Translations under genes and position numbers: made by a program
In this document: one piece after another, positions 43,577 through 52,429 of the stretch
Numbering within the stretch: position 1 is the first letter of the stretch
Layout of the letters: each line of letters opens with the position of its first letter
Notes under the pieces: generated by a model
Told to the model about the DNA's origin: nothing
Databases searched by the model: none
The model's input: the letters and a program-made list of their open reading frames with translations, nothing else
Source: JACVRW01 sp963835705
GTDB taxonomy: Bacteria; Actinomycetota; Thermoleophilia; Solirubrobacterales; Thermoleophilaceae
Assembly: GCA_963835705.1 (NCBI GenBank)
Contig: CAWIGR010000016.1
Coordinates: 1 to 64,000, forward strand
Reading direction: 5' to 3'
Length of the DNA: 64,000 nt

Positions 43577-45984
43577 ACGGCGGCCGCGAGCAGGATCAGC
43601 GCGACCACGCTCACGGCCCAGCCCACCGTCCAGCTCAGCGGGTGATAGCGCAGCTGGACGGTGTGCTCGCCGGCCGGGACGGGCACGCCGCGAAGCAGGT
43701 AGTCGACCCGCTCGAGCGTCATCTCGCGGCCGTCGACCTCGGCGGTCCAGCCCGGGTAGTGGACGTCGGCCAGCACGAGCAGCCCCGCGCGGGACGACTC
43801 CGTGCGCACCGACACGCGCTCGGCCTCGTCCGCGACGATCCGGGCGTCGCCGCCGAAGCCCGGCCGCTCGGGCAGGCCGGGCAGGCGGGACTCCACGACC
43901 GCCTCGCGGCGGGGGTCGAACCCGGGCTCGGTCACGGCGGCCAGGGCGGCATCCTCACCGTCCACCACGCGCTGCCCGGACACGACCCACGCCCGCGGCT
44001 GGGTCTCGTCCAAGCGGTAGAGCCGCGCGTCCCGGCCCCGGTAGACCTCCCTCAGGCCCGCCACGTCGAGCGGCTCGGGCGCGGGCTCCGGCTCGTAGGG
44101 GGGCGTGGCGGCGCGGCCGGTGGCCCCCTGCAGCACGTGCGTCACGCCGAGCAGGCGCAGGGCCCGGAGCGCCCGGGGCGTCACGTCCCGCAGCTCCAGC
44201 GGGATGTCGAGCAGCCCGGCGGCCACGCCCTGCGAGCGAGGGTCCACTTCCTTACGCCAGAGGCGGTCGAAGCGCCGCACGATCGGGAGGTCGTAGCCAC
44301 GCGCCTCGCGCAGGCCGAAGCTCATCGGGATCACGTTCTGGGGCACCTCGGAGGTGCTCACGAAGCGGGCCGGGCCCTGCCCCGCGAGCACCCGGACCGC
44401 CTCCGTGGCCGGCACCTCGGCGCGGTCGCGCTCGATCGCCGGGTTGTAGCCCATGCCGGCTCGGAACAGGTCCACGCAGACCAGCAGCAGCGCGAGCACG
44501 GCGAAGGCGCCAGGGCCGACGCGCCCGCCGAGGCGCAGACCGAGCAGCGCCGCCGCGGCGCCGGCCACGGTGATCCAGACGATCATCGACGCCTGCCCGA
44601 TCACGGCCACGTGACCCGGGTTCGTCACGAGCGTGGGCGCGTCGGCGAACAGCCACGCCACGCGGAAGGCGTCGCCCAGCTCGGCGAGGTCGACGCCGCG
44701 GGCCACAAGGCCCACCACAACCGGGGCGGCGAGCAGGACGGCGGCCGCGGCCGGGAGGAGGGGCCGCCTGCGGAGCAGCTTCTCGCGCCGCCCGCTCAGC
44801 TCGTCGAGGCCCCAGCCCGCCAGCAGGGCCAGGGCGAGCATCGTCAGCACCACGAGGCGGGTGTTGTGACCGGCGCTGAAGACGGGCAGCCGCGTGATCA
44901 CCTGCAGGAAGGGCGGGACGCCGAGCGCCACCGCCAGCCACAGCGCGCCGAACAGGGCCACGGCGATTCGGGTGGCGGTCGGCCGAAGGGCGAGGGCGGC
45001 CACCGCGAGGAGCAGGGGCAGCGCTCCCACGTAGAGCGCGCGCTCGAGCAGGAAGGGCCGCAGGGGGGTCTGCGTGGGACGGCCCCACCAGTCGCTGAGG
45101 AAGAACCCCAGCGAGTCCTGGAACGGCAGGTGCACGTCCACCGACTCGCCCGCGCGCTCGCGCAGGTCGGCGGACAGCCAGAGCAGCTCGGCGAACGGCA
45201 CCAACGTGACGGCGGCGAGCGTGACCCCGCCGGCCAGGCCCCCGGCGAACGCAAGCAGCGGCGCGCGCAGGCCGGCGCCCGAGCGCCACAGCCGCAGCGC
45301 GAGGAACGCCACGGCCGCAACCAGGGCGTGGAAGCTCGACTCGGGATGGCCGCAGAGGAACTGGAGCCCCGTCACGGCGGCAAGCCCCGCGCCGGCAAGC
45401 AGGCCGGGCCGCCGCACGACGGCGTCGGTGGCCGCCAGCAGCCAGGGGATCAGGGCCCAGACCCCCGCGGCGGGGTAAGAGAGCCAGGTGACCATCTTCA
45501 GGCTGAACGCGAAGACCAGGCCGGCCATGAGGGCTCCGGCGAAGCGCATTCCGAGCGAGCGGCCGAGGAGGTAGGCGCCGAAGCCCGCCACCCACAGCTT
45601 GAGCACGGCGACCCAGCCCAGCGCGGTCCAGAACGGAAGGACGTAGAGCGGCCAGGTGAACGGGCCGAAGGCGGCGGACTGGGCGTTGGCGTGGAGGGGC
45701 CGCCCGGCCATGATCGCCGGGTTCCACAGCGGCACGCCGGGGAACTCGTCCGCCACCTGGCGCTGGAAGAGCTGGCCGTGGCGCGGGGCGTCGCCCAGCT
45801 CCGGGTTGCTCGGCCGCTCGAGCTCCGGGGGCTTCACCCCGACCCACGGCGGCTCGAACCAGAGCGAGTCCGAGTTGGACAGCGTGCGGCCGGGCAGCAG
45901 CGCCGGGCCCACGAAGACCAGCGCCACCAGGAGGTAGACGAGCCCGGCCGCGAGGGCGGGCCGCCGCCGCAGCGCGCCGGTCAG
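43528..45984 (-). CDS. YfhO-family membrane protein (copy B)
   Basis: About 818 residues, paralogous to copies A and C: LAAGLVYLLVALVFVGPALL, PGRTLSNSDSLWFEPPW, PLWNPAIMAGRPLHANAQSA, FLCGHPESSFHALV and the C-terminal beta domain LLVLADVHYPGWTAEVDGRE. The start is a problem: alignment with its sisters places it at a CTG (45984) that overlaps the copy C stop as CTGA, matching the ATGA style of the cluster; the only standard start in frame is ATG 46065, which would add 27 unrelated residues inside copy C. The last ~17 residues (ASSRTSCPLRGSTGR) are read antisense through the oxidoreductase relic and are not YfhO-like. Confidence 0.85.
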   Translation of the reverse strand: MTGALRRRPALAAGLVYLLVALVFVGPALLPGRTLSNSDSLWFEPPWVGVKPPELERPSNPELGDAPRHGQLFQRQVADEFPGVPLWNPAIMAGRPLHANAQSAAFGPFTWPLYVLPFWTALGWVAVLKLWVAGFGAYLLGRSLGMRFAGALMAGLVFAFSLKMVTWLSYPAAGVWALIPWLLAATDAVVRRPGLLAGAGLAAVTGLQFLCGHPESSFHALVAAVAFLALRLWRSGAGLRAPLLAFAGGLAGGVTLAAVTLVPFAELLWLSADLRERAGESVDVHLPFQDSLGFFLSDWWGRPTQTPLRPFLLERALYVGALPLLLAVAALALRPTATRIAVALFGALWLAVALGVPPFLQVITRLPVFSAGHNTRLVVLTMLALALLAGWGLDELSGRREKLLRRRPLLPAAAAVLLAAPVVVGLVARGVDLAELGDAFRVAWLFADAPTLVTNPGHVAVIGQASMIVWITVAGAAAALLGLRLGGRVGPGAFAVLALLLVCVDLFRAGMGYNPAIERDRAEVPATEAVRVLAGQGPARFVSTSEVPQNVIPMSFGLREARGYDLPIVRRFDRLWRKEVDPRSQGVAAGLLDIPLELRDVTPRALRALRLLGVTHVLQGATGRAATPPYEPEPAPEPLDVAGLREVYRGRDARLYRLDETQPRAWVVSGQRVVDGEDAALAAVTEPGFDPRREAVVESRLPGLPERPGFGGDARIVADEAERVSVRTESSRAGLLVLADVHYPGWTAEVDGREMTLERVDYLLRGVPVPAGEHTVQLRYHPLSWTVGWAVSVVALILLAAAVASSRTSCPLRGSTGR

Positions 45985-48485
45985 GGTTCCAGCCCTCGCG
46001 CCCGTCTCCGGCCCGCCACGGCCACGGCGGCCACGGCCACGATCGCCAGCAGCGAGACGATCCATCCGATCCGCCAGCTCAGCGGCTCGTAGGTCAGCTC
46101 GATCCGGTGGCTGCCCGCCGGGATGCGCACGCCGCGCAGGAGGTAGTCGACCCGCTCCACGTCCGCCGGCTCGCCGTCCACCTCGGCCTTCCAGCCCGGG
46201 AAGTGCACGTCGGTCAGCACGAGCAGGCCGCTCGCCTCGGCGTCGGCCTCCACCACGACTCGCTCGTCCTCGTAGCGGGCGATCCGGGCGCTGCCCGCGG
46301 TGCCCGCGCCCGCCTCGCCCTCACGCGGCACGCCGGGCAGCGCCTCCTCGGTCACCGCCACCTCGAGCGGGTCGAAGCCGGGCGCCGTGGTGGCGGCCAG
46401 CGCCTCGTCCTCCCCTTCCACCACCCGCTGGGCGCCCACCACGAAGGCGCGCGGGACGGCGTTCGCGTTGCGGTAGATCCGGGCGTCGGGGCGGTCGTAG
46501 GCGATCCGCAGCCCGGGCAGGTCGAGCGGCGGGTCGTGCGGGTCCTGCATCACGTCGGTCACGCTGAGCAGGCTCATCCCGCGCAGCGCGCGCTCTGTTG
46601 GCTCCGCCCGGCCGGTCGGCGGGATGAACTCGCCGGGCGGCGCGGCCGTGGCCCGCCAGAAGTCGTCGTAGCGGCGGATCACCGGGTAGTCGTAGCCGCG
46701 GGCGTCGTACAGGTCGTACTGCATGGCCAGGTCCGGCTGTAGCGGCTGGCCGATGCCCGGCCGGTTGAACCCGGCGAAGCGGTTCGGCCGGCGCTCCTCG
46801 AGGTAGCGCAGCGCGCCCGTCGAAGGCATCTCGGCGTGCTCGATCGGGATCGCGGGATTGAAGCCCATGTTCGCGCGGGACAGGTCGGCGGTGAGCACCA
46901 GCGCCGCCAGGGCGACGAAGGCCGCGGCGGGGAGAAGCACGCGGCGGGCCCCCGCGTAGCCGCGCAGCCGCAGCACGATCAGGGCGAGCGCCGCGCCGGC
47001 CAGCACGAGCCACTGGAGCAGGGCGCTGAGGCGGACGATGTCGTAGGTGGACTGCGGCACGGGGTCGCCTGCGGCGCGCAGCACGTCGGCGTCCCGCGCG
47101 CGCCCGGCCGCCGGCGCAGGGGGGTCCTCGAAGCCCCAGGCGACGGCGAGTGCGTCGCCGAGGCGGTCCAGCTCCATGGCGCCCACAGCGGGCAGCGCCA
47201 CGAAGGGGACGGCGAAGACCGCGACCGCGGCCGCGAGCGCGAGGTCGCGGCGCAGCTTCGGCGGCCGGTCGGGCCGGGTGAGGTCGTCGAGCCCCCAGCC
47301 AGCCAGCAAGGCGAGCGCGAACAGGACGAAGATCACCATCCGGCCGTTGTGGGCCGTGCGGAAGCCGGGGAGGGCGGTGACGGCCGAGAAGAACGGATCG
47401 GCGCCGACCACGACGAGCAGGCAGACCGCCCCGAAGACCGCGACCGCGATGCGCGTGGCCGTGGGGCGCAGGATCAGCGCGATCGGCGCCAGCATCAGCG
47501 TGATGCCGCCGGCATACCAGCCGCGGTTGCTGACGATGCCGGCGAGCGGCGTCTGGGTCGGCCGACCCCAGTAGTCGAACAGGAAGAGGGTGCCCAGGTA
47601 GCGGGCGTCGGCATGGCCCGGCTCCCACCCGAGCCGGCGCTCGTAGTCGCCCGAGTGCGCGAGCAGCTCGAAGAGAGGCACGAGCATTGCGGCGGCCATC
47701 GCCGTGCCGGCGGCCAGTGCCGCCGCGAAGACCAGGGCCGGCCGCACCAGCAGCGAGCGGTTGCGGCCCGCGCGCGACCAGGTGAGGAGCAGGCGGAAGC
47801 CGAAGAACAGCACGGTGGCCACGAGCACGTGGAAGCTGGACTCCGGGTGCCCGCCGAAGAAGGCGAGCGCCACCAGCGCGGCCAGCCCGGCGCCGGGGAG
47901 CGCCGCCGGACGGCGCACGATCAGCTCGGACAGCAAGAGCAGCCAGGGGAGCAGCGGGAAGATGTTCGTCAGGGGCCAGGCCAGCCAGGCGACGAAGAAG
48001 GTCCCGAACGAGAAGACGAGGCCGGCCAGCAGCGCGCCTCCGAAGCGCATCCCGAGCGCGCGCCCCAGCATGAACGTCCCCAGGGCGCCCACCCACAGCT
48101 TGAGCGCGGCAATCACGGCCAGCGCCTTCCAGAACGGCAGCACGTAGGCGGGCCAGATGAACGGCGAGAACACGGCGGACTGCGCGTTGGCCAGGAACGG
48201 CCGTCCCGCCATCACGTGCGGGTTCCAGAGCGGGACGTCGGGCAGCGTGTCGCGGGCGTGCCGGAAGAAGGGGTGGAAGACCGTTATCGCGTCGGCCAGC
48301 TCGAAGTTGGCCCCGCCCCAGCGGACCTCGGGCGGCGCCGAGGCCGTCCACGGCGCCGTGCTCCAGAGCATGTCCGAGCTGGACAGCGTGCGGCCCGGCC
48401 ACAGCCCCTGCCCGACGAAGACCAGCGACACGACCGCGTAGAGGATCGCCGCGCTCAGCACCGGACGCGCCGCCAGTCGGCCCAT
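45981..48485 (-). CDS. YfhO-family membrane protein (copy C)
   Basis: An 834-residue YfhO protein starting MGRLAARPVLSAAILYAVVS; conserved points are LWPGRTLSSSDMLWSTAPW, PLWNPHVMAGRPFLANAQSA, FFGGHPESSFHVL, FRTAHNGRMVIFVLFALALL and the C-terminal LLVLTDVHFPGWKAEVDGEP with VDYLLRGVRIPAGSHRIELT. The family is thought to transfer sugars from polyprenyl-phosphate donors to surface polymers. It sits 7 bases after the GT2 gene in the unit that begins at 54339, with copy B following by a 4-base overlap. The extra domain before the last helix probably binds the acceptor. Confidence 0.92.
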   Translation of the reverse strand: MGRLAARPVLSAAILYAVVSLVFVGQGLWPGRTLSSSDMLWSTAPWTASAPPEVRWGGANFELADAITVFHPFFRHARDTLPDVPLWNPHVMAGRPFLANAQSAVFSPFIWPAYVLPFWKALAVIAALKLWVGALGTFMLGRALGMRFGGALLAGLVFSFGTFFVAWLAWPLTNIFPLLPWLLLLSELIVRRPAALPGAGLAALVALAFFGGHPESSFHVLVATVLFFGFRLLLTWSRAGRNRSLLVRPALVFAAALAAGTAMAAAMLVPLFELLAHSGDYERRLGWEPGHADARYLGTLFLFDYWGRPTQTPLAGIVSNRGWYAGGITLMLAPIALILRPTATRIAVAVFGAVCLLVVVGADPFFSAVTALPGFRTAHNGRMVIFVLFALALLAGWGLDDLTRPDRPPKLRRDLALAAAVAVFAVPFVALPAVGAMELDRLGDALAVAWGFEDPPAPAAGRARDADVLRAAGDPVPQSTYDIVRLSALLQWLVLAGAALALIVLRLRGYAGARRVLLPAAAFVALAALVLTADLSRANMGFNPAIPIEHAEMPSTGALRYLEERRPNRFAGFNRPGIGQPLQPDLAMQYDLYDARGYDYPVIRRYDDFWRATAAPPGEFIPPTGRAEPTERALRGMSLLSVTDVMQDPHDPPLDLPGLRIAYDRPDARIYRNANAVPRAFVVGAQRVVEGEDEALAATTAPGFDPLEVAVTEEALPGVPREGEAGAGTAGSARIARYEDERVVVEADAEASGLLVLTDVHFPGWKAEVDGEPADVERVDYLLRGVRIPAGSHRIELTYEPLSWRIGWIVSLLAIVAVAAVAVAGRRRARGLEP

Positions 48486-48492
48486 GCCTCGC

Positions 48493-49284
48493 CTACGCGC
48501 TGGACTCTGACGAGTCGGCCACGGCCTCGGCCGCGACCGGAGCGGGCGCCGCGCTCAGGCCCCGGACGTTCCGGCGGGCGAGCAGCAGCTCCCTCACCGC
48601 GGGCACGAGCGTGCGCAGGATGGACAGCTTGGAGGCCTCGCGGTTCACCCACACGATCCCCACCTCCCGCACGCGATATCCGAGCCTGCGGGCCATGGCA
48701 AGCGACTCCGCGTCGAAGACCCAGCCGTCCAGGCGCTGGCGGGAGAACACCGCCTGGGCCGCGACGCCACGCCAGAGCTTGAACCCGCAGTACACGTCGC
48801 GGCTGGGCTCGGCCATCAGCAGGCGGGTGAGCGCGATGAACGGCCAGCCCACCAGGCGCCGTCTCAGCGGCTGCACCCGGCCCACGTCCGCTCCCGGGGC
48901 GAGCCGCGAACCCACGGCCACATCGACGTGCTCGATCGCCTCCAGCATGCGGGGGAGCGAGTCCAGCGAGGGCGAGCAGTCGGCGTCGCAGAGAAGGCGC
49001 AGCTGTCCGGCGGCCTCGAGCATGCCCCTCCGTACGGAGTAGCCCTTGCCGCGGTTCACGTCGTTGCGAAGGACCCGCACGGGCCTGCCGTGGGCCTCGG
49101 CGCGCTGGACGGTCCCGTCCGTGGAGGCGTTGTCTACGACCAGGATCTCGTACGGCAGGCCGCTCTCGTCCAGGCGCTCGCGCAGCGCCACGAGGGTGCC
49201 GGCGATGGCCTGCTCCTCGTTGTAGGCCGGCACGATCACCGACATCCACGGCTGGCGCATCCCGGTGAACATAGCGCGGCTCAA
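48493..49284 (-). CDS. Glycosyltransferase family 2
   Basis: About 263 residues: WMSVIVPAYNEEQAIAGTLV, ILVVDNASTDGTVQRAEAHG, NRGKGYSVRRGML and the acidic LLCDADCSPSLDSLPRMLEA of GT2 enzymes acting on dolichyl- or polyprenyl-phosphate. A hydrophobic C-terminal stretch is lacking, so it is probably peripheral. It starts at a TTG (49284) overlapping the upstream stop as TTGA, or at the ATG 12 bases later. The product may supply the donor for the YfhO proteins that follow it. Confidence 0.9.
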   Translation of the reverse strand: MSRAMFTGMRQPWMSVIVPAYNEEQAIAGTLVALRERLDESGLPYEILVVDNASTDGTVQRAEAHGRPVRVLRNDVNRGKGYSVRRGMLEAAGQLRLLCDADCSPSLDSLPRMLEAIEHVDVAVGSRLAPGADVGRVQPLRRRLVGWPFIALTRLLMAEPSRDVYCGFKLWRGVAAQAVFSRQRLDGWVFDAESLAMARRLGYRVREVGIVWVNREASKLSILRTLVPAVRELLLARRNVRGLSAAPAPVAAEAVADSSESSA

Positions 49285-50903
49285 CCCGCCGGCGGTCTGA
49301 GCCGGTAGAACAGCACGCCGCCCGTCACCACCGGCCGCACGCCCAGGCTGCGGAACAGCTCCCTCCCGCCTCCAGGACGGTCGCGCTCGACCACGATCGC
49401 GGTCACCCGCTTGGCCCGGATGAACCGCCGGAGCTCGGCGGGCGACGGCACGCCCTCGAGCCCCACCGGCGAACCGAGCAGATCACGCCAGGCCGCGAAG
49501 CGCTGGTAGCTCTCTGGGAAGGCGCCCACATAGCCGGCCGCGAGCCCGAACGAGAAGTCGGCCTGGGCGTGCCAGCGCATGTTGGGGCCCCAGGTCGGCA
49601 CGGTCAGCACGTGGTCGGATTGCTCGAGCCGGCGCTCGTGACCGTCCCCGGCGAAGAAGGGCAGATCGGTTAGCCGTGTGCTCCACTCGCCGTGGCCGGC
49701 CGCGGGGAGGAGCAGCGCCAGCCCGGCCAGCGCGAGCGCCCAGCGCGCCCGGGTGGGGCGCCACGCCAGCCACATGGCCACCATCACGCCGGCGGCCAGG
49801 AAGGCAAAGGCCGGGAAGCGGAGCGGGATGGCGTAGCGCAGGAGCGGCAGGCCGTCGAAGACCAGCCACGGCATCGGGATGCCCGTGTCGCGGCCGGCCA
49901 CCTGGAGCGCCGTTCCGAGCGACGCCACGGCCGTGATCAGGAAGGCGGCGCCGGCCAGGAGCGCGCGGCGCTCGCCCCGGTGGGCGAAGGCAAAGGCGCC
50001 GAGCAGCACGAGCAGCGGCAGGCCGACGTAGGCGGCGCCGGTGGCCCAGCTCGGCTGCGTGACACCGAGCCGCTCCGGCGCCGCGGCCACGAGCGGCCCG
50101 GGGACCAGGAAGGAGACGAGGTCGGCCGGGAAGTCGGTGAGCGCCTGCTCCGGCAGCGTGCGCGAGCGGAAGAAGACGTTGTAGAGCAGCGGGCTGGCCA
50201 GCACGGCGGTGCCGGCCAGCGCCGCCCCGCACAGCAGGGCGGTGCGCCGCAGCCGGTCGCGGAGCTCGGCGTAGAGCGCGTACGCGGCCAGCATGACGAG
50301 CGCGCCGAACAGCACCGCCGTGGCCAGGACCTCGGTCGAGGTGAGGATCTGGGCGGTGAGGGTGGCGGTGAGAGCGAGCGCGAAGCGGCGGTCCGACAGC
50401 GAGCCTTGCACGTGGCGCAGGACGAGCAGGACCATCAGCGGCACGAGCGCGATCAGGGCGAGCTGCGGCGCGCCCCGCAGCTGGCTGAGCATGTAGGGCG
50501 AGAAGCCGAACAGATAACCCCCGACCAGCGAGGCGGGGACGGACCCGGTCACGTGCCGGCAGAGCAGGAACGCGGTCCAGGCGGCGAGCGCCGGGGCGGC
50601 GAGCGAGATGAGGTTGAACGTGACCTCGGGACCCAGGGCCAGCGTCACGGGCGACAGCAGCAGGCTGGGCCCGGGCATGGAGGTGACCCAGGCCAGGTTG
50701 TAGCCGTCCGGCACGAAGATGAGCTCGGTGTAGAACGGATCGAGCCCGTTGAGGAGCGCGTGCGGCCACCAGGCGAAGAACCACAGGTAGGCGCTGGGAT
50801 CGAGATCGTTCGCCGCCAGGAGCTTCGAGCTCGGGTCGTCGAGCACCCACGGGCCCCAAACGAGCAGCGCGATGCCGCCGTACAGGAGCAGCGGCCAGGC
50901 CAC
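49281..50903 (-). CDS. Polytopic membrane protein, probable GT-C glycosyltransferase
   Basis: About 540 residues with many hydrophobic helices. The first outside loop contains SSKLLAANDLDPSAYLWFFA then WWPHALLNGLDPFYTELIFV, i.e. acidic residues followed by the L-N-G-x-D-P-F motif seen in uncharacterised GT-C-like actinobacterial proteins. The C-terminal part is a soluble domain (GLAAGYVGAFPESYQRFAAW, RAKRVTAIVVERDRPGGGRE, VLFYRLRPPAG) like those found on mannosyltransferase-type proteins. A specific sugar cannot be given. GTG 50903 (VAWPLLLYGGIALLVWGPWV) lies 5 bases after the GT2 stop and no better start exists. Confidence 0.8.
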   Translation of the reverse strand: MAWPLLLYGGIALLVWGPWVLDDPSSKLLAANDLDPSAYLWFFAWWPHALLNGLDPFYTELIFVPDGYNLAWVTSMPGPSLLLSPVTLALGPEVTFNLISLAAPALAAWTAFLLCRHVTGSVPASLVGGYLFGFSPYMLSQLRGAPQLALIALVPLMVLLVLRHVQGSLSDRRFALALTATLTAQILTSTEVLATAVLFGALVMLAAYALYAELRDRLRRTALLCGAALAGTAVLASPLLYNVFFRSRTLPEQALTDFPADLVSFLVPGPLVAAAPERLGVTQPSWATGAAYVGLPLLVLLGAFAFAHRGERRALLAGAAFLITAVASLGTALQVAGRDTGIPMPWLVFDGLPLLRYAIPLRFPAFAFLAAGVMVAMWLAWRPTRARWALALAGLALLLPAAGHGEWSTRLTDLPFFAGDGHERRLEQSDHVLTVPTWGPNMRWHAQADFSFGLAAGYVGAFPESYQRFAAWRDLLGSPVGLEGVPSPAELRRFIRAKRVTAIVVERDRPGGGRELFRSLGVRPVVTGGVLFYRLRPPAG

Positions 50904-50908
50904 GAGGC

Positions 50909-51682
50909 CTATAGCTCCGAGGGCGAACCGGCGCTCTCGAGCGAGGAGGCGCGGGAGGCCGGAGGACGGTCGAGCCGCCCGAAGCGAAGCCGGAGCAGGT
51001 CCAGCAGCATGCGGGGCGCGTCCTTGTGCGCGCTGACCCGCGAGGCCTCGGCGTGGCGCCAGCGCACCGGCACCTCGGCAACCGTCCAGCCGAGCCGGCG
51101 GGCCCGCACGAGCACCTCGGCGTCGAAGCCGAAGCGCTCGGTGTGAAGCGACGTGAAGCACGCCACGGCGGCCTCCGCGCCGAACACCTTCAGCCCGCAC
51201 TGCGAGTCCTGGATCCCGGGCAGCACCAGCAGTTGGAGCAGCCTGTTGTAGGTCTTCCCCGCCAGCTCCCGCGGCCGGGGCTGGTGGACCTCGATGTCGG
51301 AGCCGGGGAGGTCACGCGAGGCGATGACCACCTGGCAGTCGCCACCCAAGCGGGCGCGCAGGCGGGCCAGCTCGTCGAGCGGCGTGCTGAGGTCGGCGTC
51401 GCTGAACGCGCGCTGCGCTCCGCTCGCCCTCAGCATGCCCTCCCGCACCGCGGCGCCTTTCCCGCGGTTGGACGGCAGCCGCAGCAGGCTCAGCTGTGGC
51501 CAGCCGCGCGCCGCCTCCTCGGCCGCCCGGGCCGTGCCATCCCGGCTGCCGTCGTCCACCACGATGACCTCGTACGGCTCCCCGGCGGAGTCGAGGTGAG
51601 CGCGCATCACGCCGAGCGTGCGCGGCAGCCGGAGCACCTCGTTGTAGGCGGGCACCACGATGCTGAGCGCCACGCCCGTCAT
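50909..51682 (-). CDS. Glycosyltransferase family 2 (ALG5/DPM-like)
   Basis: A 257-residue GT-A protein: LSIVVPAYNEVLRLPRTLGV, VIVVDDGSRDGTARAAEEAA, NRGKGAAVREGMLRASGA, and AFSDADLSTPLDELARL, the pattern of dolichyl-phosphate glucosyltransferase (ALG5)-like enzymes. GIQDSQCGLKVFGAEAAVAC and WRHAEASRVSAHKDAPRML follow as in that family. It probably builds a polyprenyl-phosphate sugar donor. ATG 51682 overlaps the methyltransferase stop by 4 bases; a longer open frame upstream is not part of the protein. Confidence 0.92.
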   Translation of the reverse strand: MTGVALSIVVPAYNEVLRLPRTLGVMRAHLDSAGEPYEVIVVDDGSRDGTARAAEEAARGWPQLSLLRLPSNRGKGAAVREGMLRASGAQRAFSDADLSTPLDELARLRARLGGDCQVVIASRDLPGSDIEVHQPRPRELAGKTYNRLLQLLVLPGIQDSQCGLKVFGAEAAVACFTSLHTERFGFDAEVLVRARRLGWTVAEVPVRWRHAEASRVSAHKDAPRMLLDLLRLRFGRLDRPPASRASSLESAGSPSEL

Positions 51683-52407
51683 GGCGCCGTGCACACCATC
51701 CCGACCGACACGCCGGCCGGCAGCCGCACGCCGCGCTCGATCAGCTTCGCCTCGGCGAGCACGGGCAGCTCGAGCGCCCGGCCGAGGGCGGCGGGAGCGA
51801 GCGCGAGGTCCGAGCGGCCCCGCCCGGGCGCGAGCCGCCGGGCGGTGCGCACCGCCGCGACCGCCGGGAGCAGGAAGCTGAAGAAGTACGAGCGCACCAC
51901 CGGCTGCCAGCCAGCCTGGGCGACCATCCTCTGCAGTCGCCCGAGCGTGTAGCGGCGGCGGTGGTGCATCGACACGTCGTGCTCGCTCCAGAGCCACGGG
52001 TAGGCCGGCACCGTCAGGACCAGTCGCGCGCCGGCCAAGGCGACCCGCCGGAGCTCGGCCAGCGCGCGCCGGTCGTCGTCGAGGTGCTCGATCACGTCGG
52101 TGGCCAGGATGAGGCCGAAGCGCCCGTCGTCATAGGGAAGCTCGTCGACGCGAGCCCGCAGGACGCCGCCCAGGCCCCGCCGGTGGCAGAAGGTGACCGC
52201 GTCCTCCGACGCGTCCACGCCCTCCACCTCGCCCAGCCGGCCGAACTCGACCAGGTTGCGGCCCGTGCCACAACCGGCGTCGAGGATGCGGGGAGCGGGC
52301 GGCAGGCCGGCCCGGCGCAGCAGGCTCCAGATGACGGCGCGGCGGCCCCGGAACCACCAGTGGCTGTCCTCCAGCTCGTAGAGCTCGCGGTAGCGCCATT
52401 CGTCCAA
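51679..52407 (-). CDS. Class I SAM-dependent methyltransferase
   Basis: A 242-residue methyltransferase: YELEDSHWWFRGRRAVIWSL at the N-terminus, motif I RILDAGCGTGRNLVEFG, the acidic VEGVDASEDAV, and DVIEHLDDDRRALAELRRVA. The WWF N-terminus is common in sugar- or lipid-linked methyltransferases of polysaccharide clusters. The start is TTG 52407, weakly supported. An ATG at 52420 would be in frame if the run of six C residues before the TTG were five, giving a start MFSPLDEWRYRELYE; such a homopolymer error is possible. It overlaps the following GT2 start by 4 bases. Confidence 0.87.
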   Translation of the reverse strand: MDEWRYRELYELEDSHWWFRGRRAVIWSLLRRAGLPPAPRILDAGCGTGRNLVEFGRLGEVEGVDASEDAVTFCHRRGLGGVLRARVDELPYDDGRFGLILATDVIEHLDDDRRALAELRRVALAGARLVLTVPAYPWLWSEHDVSMHHRRRYTLGRLQRMVAQAGWQPVVRSYFFSFLLPAVAAVRTARRLAPGRGRSDLALAPAALGRALELPVLAEAKLIERGVRLPAGVSVGMVCTAP

Positions 52408-52429
52408 GGGGGGAGAACATACCGGCGAC

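Noticed and set aside
43240..46092. A 950-codon plus-strand open frame over YfhO copy B
   Set aside because: Shadow frame; no conserved sequence apart from overlap with the antisense gene.
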